Part shown: piece after piece, positions 15,006 to 20,905 of the stretch | Position numbering within the stretch: the stretch's first letter is position 1 | How the letters are laid out: each line of letters opens with the position of its first letter | Origin: Bacteroidetes bacterium UBA6161 | Lineage (GTDB): Bacteria > Bacteroidota > Bacteroidia > NS11-12g > UBA955 | Length of the DNA: 20,905 nucleotides | Assembly: GCA_002422315.1 (NCBI GenBank) | Contig: DIUJ01000086.1 | Location: forward strand, 1 to 20,905 | Direction: 5' to 3' | The notes under the pieces: model-generated | The model's input: the letters and a program-made list of their open reading frames with translations, nothing else | Told to the model about the DNA's origin: nothing | Database searches by the model: none | Program-made: the position numbers and the translations under genes

Positions 15006-17219
15006 TTAGTATTCCAAAATAAACTCTACTCTTCTATTTTTTGCTTTGCCTTCCTCGGTATTGTTGTCGGCTTTGGGTTTTTCATCGCCAAATCCTGTTG
15101 CTTGTAATCTACTTTTGTCTATTCCCTTGTCTATTAAAAACTGCATTACTGTATTTGCTCTTTCTTGAGACAAAGTTTTATTAATTGAAGGGGTGCCGGT
15201 ATTGTCGGTATGGCCTTCTATTCTTGCTACAGCGCTAGGGTATTCTTTCAATATTTGTATGAGTATTTCTAAATTGTTGTAGGAGTTTTCTAAGAGAATT
15301 GCGCTTGCGGTTTCAAAATATATCCCTTGAGCCGCAAGTTTTATCTTTTCCACTGTCTCTTTTTTAATTTCAGGACAACCTTTATTTTCTATTATACCAG
15401 GAATATCTGGGCAGGCATCCAAATGATCAAAAATTCCATCCCCATCACTATCTGGGCAACCTTCATTTTCGGGCAATCCTTTTTTACTTGGGCATTTATC
15501 GTTTTTATCCAATAATCCATCCTCGTCGCTATCAGGACAACCGTTGTTTTCAATACTACCTTTTTCAAAAGGGCATTCGTCTTTGCTATCTATTATCCCA
15601 TCTTGGTCAGAATCAGGACAACCTTTGAGAAATAAACTACCTGAATCATTCGGACACTCGTCTAGGTGATTTGGCACCCCATCCTTATCATTATCTGGAC
15701 ATCCTTTGGTTTCAATAGGGCCAGCTTCATTTGGACAGTCGTCATATGGATCTAAAGTTCCATCCCTATCGGTATCTTTCGATACGCTTAGTGTTTCAGT
15801 AGTTTTACTTTTATTCTTTGATTTTTTCTTCTCTCTTTTAAATTCTTCACTTTCGTAATCTTCTGAACAAGGATTTTTCTTGTCCTTGAAATAACCAAAA
15901 ACAAAGTTTACCCCAGCTCTTAGATGCACTGTTTTTGTATTCGATGGGTCTAAGGCAGCCAAAGCATTATCTGATACCGCAAATATTTGAATAAAACCCA
16001 GATTTGCTCCAAACCCAACTCCTGCATTGGCTAAGGTTCTATTCATAAGGGTTGCATTAACTTGAAAATTTATTATTTTGCTTAACATAAATTGGGCATT
16101 TAAGGACAAAGCTCCTTGAACTCTTTTATTTGCTATTTGAGTGTAAAGTAAAGCCCCAAGTTTATTGCCTTTATAATAGTTATAGTTAGCAGATAGATAA
16201 GTTTTGGCATTAAGATAAGAGGTATAACTACTTATATTTTCTTCTTGTAAATCAAAAGTTGTAGCAATAGTATCCAGAAGATTTTGAATTGCCTCCTCAG
16301 AATTTTCTATATTGGAAGAGTTAAATCCATTAAATTCGAAGGTCTTATTTTCAGAACTATTAAAATATCTTTTAGTATTATCTTGCCATTTTATATATCC
16401 TAGGTCTAATACAGAAGCAGAAAGTTCGAGTTTTTTATTAAACATTTTGTAGTTAGCACCTAGGTCTATTCCAAATCCATGGTTGTTTTTAGAAAATAGA
16501 TACTTCATTACATCCAAATTTTCATTATTATTCAACAAGTTAGAGTCTATACTTGTTCTAAATTCTAAATCGTTATTAATGGTTAATTGGTAATATTCAG
16601 AACTAGTTTTAACATTGGCAAATGCTTTTTTGGTTTGAAAATTATCAATTCCATTTAAGTATTTTAGTCTGAATCCAAATCCCCAGTTACAATTTGCTTG
16701 GTAAGCAGCGCCTATGGAGTAGTCTCTGTAGTGAGTAGCGTTTAAACTAAAATCCCCAATATTTCTAAATTGATCTAAGGTTCCTTCTGCGGCATTGCCT
16801 CTTATCAAAAAGTCAAAAATCTCTTGTGGATAGTTAAAGTTTACATTTATTTTCTCTGCTACCGAGGTATGTATATATAGCTTTGGGTTGATTTTGAAAC
16901 CAAAAGAAAAATCCCCAATACCATTTACTCTTAGTGCATTGTTTTTATTCAAAGCATTTAAAAAAGATCCAAGATTTACGGACTTTGTAGAGTCGTTTAC
17001 TTTTTGAATATCGAAGCTATTGTAATTAAATCCGGTATTGTTTACATGTGCACCTGCGCCCAAACCCAAGTGAAACCTTGGCAAAGGCATATTTGCAGGA
17101 TTTAAAGATAATTTTTGTGGTGCAAAATCTAAATTATATAAAGTGATTTCGTGCTGAGAGAATACCGATACTGAACATAATAGGATGGTATTCAAGGAAA
17201 ATGTCTTAATCCAGTTCAT
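15006..17219 (-). CDS. OmpA-family outer-membrane protein: DUF5723-like barrel, TSP type-3 repeats, OmpA peptidoglycan-binding domain
   Basis: A 737-residue protein. Signal peptide about 1-22 (ending SVFSQ); residues about 25-445 are rich in alternating aromatic and polar strands and resemble the DUF5723 / PorV-like outer-membrane barrels of Bacteroidota; a short Lys-rich linker (about 461-474); five calcium-binding thrombospondin type-3 repeats of 27 residues (about 482-615, each CPDxDxDGxxDxxDxCP); and an OmpA-like domain (about 630-737). The peptidoglycan-contacting pair is present: D672 in GHTDNTG and R687 in SQERA, with the same 15-residue spacing as E. coli OmpA D271/R286. It should tie the outer membrane to the cell wall. 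Its ATG lies 14 nt inside the end of the upstream lipoprotein gene, so the two are co-expressed. The barrel family name is less certain than the C-terminal domains. Confidence 0.9.
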   Translation of the reverse strand: MNWIKTFSLNTILLCSVSVFSQHEITLYNLDFAPQKLSLNPANMPLPRFHLGLGAGAHVNNTGFNYNSFDIQKVNDSTKSVNLGSFLNALNKNNALRVNGIGDFSFGFKINPKLYIHTSVAEKINVNFNYPQEIFDFLIRGNAAEGTLDQFRNIGDFSLNATHYRDYSIGAAYQANCNWGFGFRLKYLNGIDNFQTKKAFANVKTSSEYYQLTINNDLEFRTSIDSNLLNNNENLDVMKYLFSKNNHGFGIDLGANYKMFNKKLELSASVLDLGYIKWQDNTKRYFNSSENKTFEFNGFNSSNIENSEEAIQNLLDTIATTFDLQEENISSYTSYLNAKTYLSANYNYYKGNKLGALLYTQIANKRVQGALSLNAQFMLSKIINFQVNATLMNRTLANAGVGFGANLGFIQIFAVSDNALAALDPSNTKTVHLRAGVNFVFGYFKDKKNPCSEDYESEEFKREKKKSKNKSKTTETLSVSKDTDRDGTLDPYDDCPNEAGPIETKGCPDNDKDGVPNHLDECPNDSGSLFLKGCPDSDQDGIIDSKDECPFEKGSIENNGCPDSDEDGLLDKNDKCPSKKGLPENEGCPDSDGDGIFDHLDACPDIPGIIENKGCPEIKKETVEKIKLAAQGIYFETASAILLENSYNNLEILIQILKEYPSAVARIEGHTDNTGTPSINKTLSQERANTVMQFLIDKGIDKSRLQATGFGDEKPKADNNTEEGKAKNRRVEFILEY
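15375..15776 (-). repeat. Five 27-codon thrombospondin type-3 repeats inside the OmpA-family gene
   Basis: Tandem 81-bp units encoding the DxDxDG calcium-loop pattern with paired CP residues. The units differ at DNA level in synonymous positions, so they look old and under selection at protein level rather than newly duplicated. Such repeats form an elongated Ca-dependent stalk, here between the barrel and the OmpA domain. Confidence 0.85.
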
Positions 17220-18822
17220 TTAAGTTTACTTTTAATTTAGTTTTTAATCCAGCTTTTACTGTAATGTAATCCTCAGGATAAACTTTGATTGGAATAGTTC
17301 CATTGTTCAAAGTATTTGCTTTAAGCGACAATTCGGCTATTTTGGTTCCTTGTTGTTTTAGTTTTAATAAAAGACTTTGTTCCAATCTAATAATACTAAC
17401 TTTTGTTTTAGCAGAAACTGTTTTACCATTGTTGTCTATTTCTGCAGATTCTACAATAGTTTTTTGGTTGTTGTTTGTAAAAATCGAATCTAAGGTATTT
17501 CCCAAACTATCTTTGAAGTATAGTTGCATATTTAAGGCCAAGCCAAGTTTATTTTCAATAATTAATTTAATTTCGGCAAACTCCAATTTCTCTGCTTCAT
17601 CCGGCACTGTAAAATCAAATTCTTTATCTATTCCAAAATTGGAAGCGGTTCCGTAAAAGGGTATTTCGAGTTCAGCAGTTATAGACATAGTACTAGTATC
17701 TGTCGCAAAGTTTTTTATAGTACCGGTGGGATTTATTTCAGCATTGGCACCATAGTATACTTTTTTGATGGGTATTTGAACCAAGTTTTTTATATTGCTT
17801 TGTGGCGGCTGTATGGTTTGTGTTGTTCTTTTGGTTTGATTTTTTGTTACGCTTCGTTCTACTAGAAAAGGTATTTGAAAACCAGTAATTGGATAAACTG
17901 TTTGGTTTGCATCTGTGGCAAAAAATGGAGAAAGTGAATTAAGTCTTACATCGAATCCGAAACTATTGTCAAAATACAGATTGAGTTTAGGGTTTACTAT
18001 ATCAATTTGCCCTCCGCTTGTATTGTCAAACAATTTTATATCTACATTTCCACTGTCAATAGGGAAGGCTCTGTTTCCAAAAAAACCGTCTATAGATTTG
18101 AAATCGAGGTTTGAAAGAGTATTTTGAAATTGAATTGTCTGCCCTCCAACAATAAATTGCCCTGCATTTGTTTTTTGAATCCCTATTACTAATTTTACCC
18201 TAATTTGATTGTTGGCTGGACTTTGGGAACTAAAATCAATGGTATAGTCACTTAAGTTTATGTTTTGATTCGTACTTTGGATGGATGCCAAGTTGAAATT
18301 TAAAGCAAGTGGTATTTTGGATGGGTTTAGAATGTTTTCAAACACCATTTGAACTTGTATTTCTTGTTGTATATTGTTAATGGTATTGGAAATTAAGTTT
18401 GTTGTTTTTAGTAAAATAGAATCCAAATCCATATTGGGAATATTCAGCGTTTGGTTGTGAATTATACTATCTTTTACTGTAAAGCCAACTGGTGCAGAAT
18501 TAAAGACTGTAGCAGTGTTGGCACTTACCTGAAAATCAAAGGCAATATTTTGATTCGGGATACTAAGAAAATTACTCCCATTTATGGAAAATCTTTTGCT
18601 AGAAGCTATGTAGCTTAGGTAGCCGTCATTGTTTTGAATCAAATTACCAGAGGAGTCAAACTCTTCTAAGATTTTTTGTATAGAGAACTTTTCGTTAAAC
18701 AAAGCTACTGCGTATGTTCCATCTAGTGTTGTATCCAAGTTGTCAAACTCAAAATCTTCTTTGTTAATACAGGAGTTTATAAGCAAAACACCCATAATTA
18801 AGCCCAAAAATGTTTTTTTCAT
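17206..18822 (-). CDS. Large hypothetical lipoprotein, partner of the OmpA-family protein
   Basis: A 538-residue predicted lipoprotein: MKKTFLGLIMGVLLINSC gives a signal peptide and lipobox LINSC with C18 as the lipid attachment site. The mature protein is rich in Asn, Ile, Thr and Ser, and is almost wholly predicted beta by its alternating pattern; I recognise no enzyme motif or named domain. After the Cys, the acidic stretch NKEDFEFDNLD is typical for lipoproteins that reach the outer membrane in this phylum. It overlaps the OmpA/TSP3 gene by 14 nt and is the first gene of that pair, so a shared complex at the outer membrane is a fair inference. A -7 promoter box lies 20 nt upstream of the ATG. 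The function is unknown. Confidence 0.82.
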   Translation of the reverse strand: MKKTFLGLIMGVLLINSCINKEDFEFDNLDTTLDGTYAVALFNEKFSIQKILEEFDSSGNLIQNNDGYLSYIASSKRFSINGSNFLSIPNQNIAFDFQVSANTATVFNSAPVGFTVKDSIIHNQTLNIPNMDLDSILLKTTNLISNTINNIQQEIQVQMVFENILNPSKIPLALNFNLASIQSTNQNINLSDYTIDFSSQSPANNQIRVKLVIGIQKTNAGQFIVGGQTIQFQNTLSNLDFKSIDGFFGNRAFPIDSGNVDIKLFDNTSGGQIDIVNPKLNLYFDNSFGFDVRLNSLSPFFATDANQTVYPITGFQIPFLVERSVTKNQTKRTTQTIQPPQSNIKNLVQIPIKKVYYGANAEINPTGTIKNFATDTSTMSITAELEIPFYGTASNFGIDKEFDFTVPDEAEKLEFAEIKLIIENKLGLALNMQLYFKDSLGNTLDSIFTNNNQKTIVESAEIDNNGKTVSAKTKVSIIRLEQSLLLKLKQQGTKIAELSLKANTLNNGTIPIKVYPEDYITVKAGLKTKLKVNLNELD

Positions 18823-19108
18823 TTTGTCGTTTATTTAATTACAAATGTAGAATAAAAAAACAAGTTGGAAGATTTAATACGATGGTTTATAACAGGTATA
18901 GTTTACATATCTTCATTATGTCTATTATGATTTCATTGTTAAATAGAAGCTTTATATGGTATAATCTGTTGGTAATAAAATAAATATGAAATAATTAGAG
19001 GGTTTAAAAGTATTGAAATGCAAACACGAAAATTTTCATAATGTAAAATTTTTAATTAATTTTGAAATGAATTGAATGTTTAAAACAAACTTAATCTATT
19101 AAATACAT
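18823..19108. other. Divergent intergenic region, no gene seen
   Basis: 286 bp of very AT-rich DNA between the minus-strand lipoprotein gene and the plus-strand VanW fusion gene. It should hold both promoters. Apart from the -7 box on the minus side and a TACATTTG at the far right edge, no RNA gene, clear repeat or conserved open frame was found. Confidence 0.6.
18842..18849 (-). promoter_or_regulatory. Candidate -7 promoter box for the lipoprotein-OmpA operon
   Basis: TACATTTG on the minus strand matches TAnnTTTG and lies about 20 nt upstream of the lipoprotein ATG, giving a short leader. A TTG at 18861-18863 is too close (11 bp) to be a standard -33 element, so only half of the promoter is recognised. 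Confidence 0.4.
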
Positions 19109-19111
19109 TTG
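19104..19111 (+). promoter_or_regulatory. TACATTTG box overlapping the proposed start of the VanW fusion gene
   Basis: An exact TAnnTTTG match whose last three bases are the proposed TTG start codon. No TTG is at correct distance upstream (nearest 19072-19074, 29 bp away). If it is a true -7 box, translation must begin further downstream, for example at the TTG for residue 20; if not, it is chance. The point matters because there is no ATG near the gene start. Confidence 0.2.
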
Positions 19112-20851
19112 GATAAAGAGCGATTAAAAGAGCAACACAGTTTTATAAACGATTTTATTTTTCAATTGAAAACGTTTGTTTTAACGGCAAATCGAGCAGT
19201 CGGAAATTTTATAAAGCCTATACCAAAATTCAAAATACAGAGCTATGTAAGTACAGCAACTATTCTTTCATTTTCGGAAAGTGAGTTATGGAATCCTCAT
19301 GACAATAAAGACAATTGGATATTAACGGCGGGTAAAATCCAGAATTTAAGAATTTCCTCTAAAAAATTGAATGGTTTAGAAATTAAAGCAAACGAGGTCT
19401 TTAGTTTTTGGAGACATATTGGAAATCCAAACTATGGTAAAGGATATGTAATTGGTAGAGAAATAAGAGAGGGATGCATAGTTCCAACAATAGCAGGAGG
19501 GCTTTGCCAACTCTCTAATGCATTATACGATGCAGCATTAAAAGCTAATTTTGAAATTATTGAAAGACACAAACACACCAAAGTAATAAAAGGTTCGCTG
19601 GCCGAGAAAGACCGAGATGCAACAGTTAAATGGAATTATATAGATTTAAGATTTAAATCCACATGTGATTTTAGAATAGAAATAGAGTTAACTTCCAACA
19701 AACTCATAGTTTATTTTAAAGGGAATCAAATAAACGAGTTTCAAACAGAAAAACAATTTAAAGTAAGTAAAGCAAATATTCTGAACGATTGCTATTCTTG
19801 TGGCAATATAGCATGTTACAAGCACCCAAAGATAGATGCCACTAAACAAAACATTGCTGTAAGCACATTTATATTAGATGAGAATTGGTCTGAATATGAC
19901 AACTATGTGCAAGAAATTGTAGGATCTTCGGATTACTTTATATTGCCTTTCACAAAGAAGATAAGAGTAAAAACACCGCGTTATAATTGGAAATCTGCAA
20001 ATGCTAAAAGTACCAAAACAACAGATTTACAGAGTCTTTATAGGGCTCTAATGCTAAGGTTTATGTCTAAAACTAAAAACAATATTTTTGAATTAACACT
20101 CCAACTTGACAAAAAAATTGCTTTAGCAGCCGTAAATAAAATACCCATACAGACTACTCATATAGTAGTTTCACAAAATTTGTTACCTTTTTTATACGAA
20201 TCGGGTGCATTGGGTGGCAGAACATTTGATGTTTTAATGACAAGATTGCCTTTTGAAAAACTTCATGAAAGACTTGATTTGGCTTTTTTGAACCATTCTG
20301 AGAGTCCAACATTGAAAGATTATAGAGCAAAAAAAGAATTAGTAGAGCTCGAAAATAAAGCATTAACTCAGGCTCGATTTATTGTTACACCTCATACAGA
20401 AATTGCAGAAATATTCAAAAATAAAGTAGTTAAGTTGAATTGGCATGTTCCCAATTCCACCAACAAACAATCCACAGGTAAAAAAATACTTTTTCCAGCT
20501 TCTGCCCTTGGGAGAAAAGGAGCTTATGAATTGAGAAAACTAGCTACAGAGTTTCCACTTAAATTCGTAATTTTAGGAAGCTCGATAGAAAAAAATAATT
20601 TTTGGGGAAACATACAAATTGAGGAGTTTAATGGAGACTTAAACCAAATTGGATTTGTAATTTATCCTACTTATGTTGAAAATCAACCTAGACAGATATT
20701 GAAAGCAATCTCGAAAGGTATACCCATTATTACAACAAAAGCGTGTGGAATAGCTCCTTGCAAACAAGTGAAAATTATAGAACTAAACGAATTTGAACTA
20801 TGGCAAAAAGAAGTGAAAAATAGGGTAGAAGGATTAATCCAAGAAAATTAA
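19109..20851 (+). CDS. VanW domain - cysteine cluster - GT-B-like glycosyltransferase fusion protein
   Basis: A 580-residue protein, the only plus-strand gene. No signal peptide or membrane helix is seen, so it is probably cytoplasmic. Residues about 75-205 form a VanW domain (IQNLRISSKKLNGLEIKANEVFSFW in two parts, then GYVIGREI and AGGLCQLSNALYDAAL); VanW is a widespread family of unknown activity first named from vancomycin-resistance clusters, and its presence does not show resistance. A CX2CX4CX2H cluster follows (C228, C231, C236, H239). Residues about 350-575 resemble a GT-B glycosyltransferase: ALTQARFIVTPHTEIAEIF ends the N-terminal half, KILFPASALGRKGAYEL opens the C-terminal half, and YPTYVENQPRQILKAISKG matches the donor-binding motif, with the second Glu of EX7E replaced by K532. 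Start: an in-frame TAA at 19100-19102 leaves TTG (19109) as the best codon; no Met occurs until late in the protein. Substrates are unknown. Confidence 0.8.
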   Translation: MDKERLKEQHSFINDFIFQLKTFVLTANRAVGNFIKPIPKFKIQSYVSTATILSFSESELWNPHDNKDNWILTAGKIQNLRISSKKLNGLEIKANEVFSFWRHIGNPNYGKGYVIGREIREGCIVPTIAGGLCQLSNALYDAALKANFEIIERHKHTKVIKGSLAEKDRDATVKWNYIDLRFKSTCDFRIEIELTSNKLIVYFKGNQINEFQTEKQFKVSKANILNDCYSCGNIACYKHPKIDATKQNIAVSTFILDENWSEYDNYVQEIVGSSDYFILPFTKKIRVKTPRYNWKSANAKSTKTTDLQSLYRALMLRFMSKTKNNIFELTLQLDKKIALAAVNKIPIQTTHIVVSQNLLPFLYESGALGGRTFDVLMTRLPFEKLHERLDLAFLNHSESPTLKDYRAKKELVELENKALTQARFIVTPHTEIAEIFKNKVVKLNWHVPNSTNKQSTGKKILFPASALGRKGAYELRKLATEFPLKFVILGSSIEKNNFWGNIQIEEFNGDLNQIGFVIYPTYVENQPRQILKAISKGIPIITTKACGIAPCKQVKIIELNEFELWQKEVKNRVEGLIQEN

Positions 20852-20882
20852 GAATTGTATCAAATAATCTTTAAAAAAAAAG

Positions 20883-20905
20883 TGGAGAATATCGGAGTCG
20901 AACCG
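20883..20905 (-). tRNA. 3' end of a tRNA gene, cut by the window edge
   Basis: The minus strand reads CGGTTCGACTCCG then ATATTCTCCA: a T-arm with the invariant TTCGA loop, T-stem pairs CGG/CCG, a 7-nt acceptor 3' strand ATTCTCC and discriminator A. CCA is not encoded, as is common in Bacteroidota. A run of nine T follows directly on the minus strand (20873-20881) and may terminate it. The anticodon lies outside the window; the expected 5' acceptor strand is GGAGAAT, from which I do not assign an amino acid. Confidence 0.8.

Noticed and set aside
17285..17656. Plus-strand open frame of 123 codons inside the lipoprotein gene
   Set aside because: It is antisense to a continuous lipoprotein frame with clear lipobox and start; its composition is low-complexity hydrophobic.
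19109..20851. Vancomycin-resistance gene cluster
   Set aside because: Only a VanW domain is present; there are no vanH, vanA/B-type ligase, vanX or vanRS genes, and VanW domains are widespread outside resistance clusters.
20882..20905. 3' end of a tmRNA instead of a tRNA
   Set aside because: tmRNA acceptor ends usually read GCTCCACCA; here the acceptor strand is ATTCTCC with an un-encoded CCA, which fits an ordinary tRNA better, although only 23 bases are visible.
1..20905. CRISPR array, insertion sequence or phage module
   Set aside because: No regularly spaced repeats, transposase, integrase or phage structural gene was seen on either strand.

Overview
The window comes from a member of the Bacteroidota. 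Evidence for this includes strongly AT-rich DNA, gene starts without clear Shine-Dalgarno sequences, several upstream sites matching the Bacteroidota -7 element TAnnTTTG, two secreted proteins with type IX secretion (T9SS) C-terminal tails, an OmpA protein carrying thrombospondin type-3 repeats, and lineage-typical families (DUF4837, DUF2520, DUF5723, short CcmD-like protein, Cys-type CcmE). Nothing visible fixes the family or genus.

Layout: fifteen genes lie on the minus strand, one large gene (19109-20851) on the plus strand, and a truncated tRNA on the minus strand at the right edge. Read in the direction of minus-strand transcription (right to left): (1) a 538-residue lipoprotein and an OmpA/TSP3/DUF5723 outer-membrane protein, overlapping by 14 nt; (2) a 907-residue T9SS cargo with Ig-like and PKD domains, overlapping by 11 nt a small TonB-C-like protein with a C-terminal membrane segment; (3) fabD (fatty-acid synthesis); (4) a tightly overlapping cytochrome c maturation set ccmC-ccmD-like-ccmE-ccmF, followed by a Rossmann/DUF2520 protein; (5) a LysM lytic transglycosylase, a DUF4837 lipoprotein and purN; (6) a T9SS-exported subtilisin-like protease and a YcbL-type metallo-beta-lactamase-fold hydrolase.

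How the parts fit: ccmC-F handle and attach haem to apocytochromes at the periplasmic face. CcmE has a Cys in a CxxxY motif where the E. coli-type haem-binding His would be, and no ccmA, ccmB, ccmG or ccmH is present here. The lipoprotein/OmpA pair and the lytic transglycosylase point to envelope building and peptidoglycan contact. The two T9SS-tailed proteins are cell-surface or secreted products. fabD and purN are housekeeping.

The most unusual item is the lone plus-strand gene: a fusion of a VanW domain, a CX2CX4CX2H cysteine cluster and a GT-B-like glycosyltransferase half, with a TTG start, next to a tRNA. It is the best candidate for a poorly described function, probably in cell-surface glycan metabolism, but that role is inferred. 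No insertion sequence, CRISPR array, phage gene, riboswitch or replication origin was seen. The first 211 bases hold no complete gene; 18823-19108 (286 bp) is the divergent promoter region.
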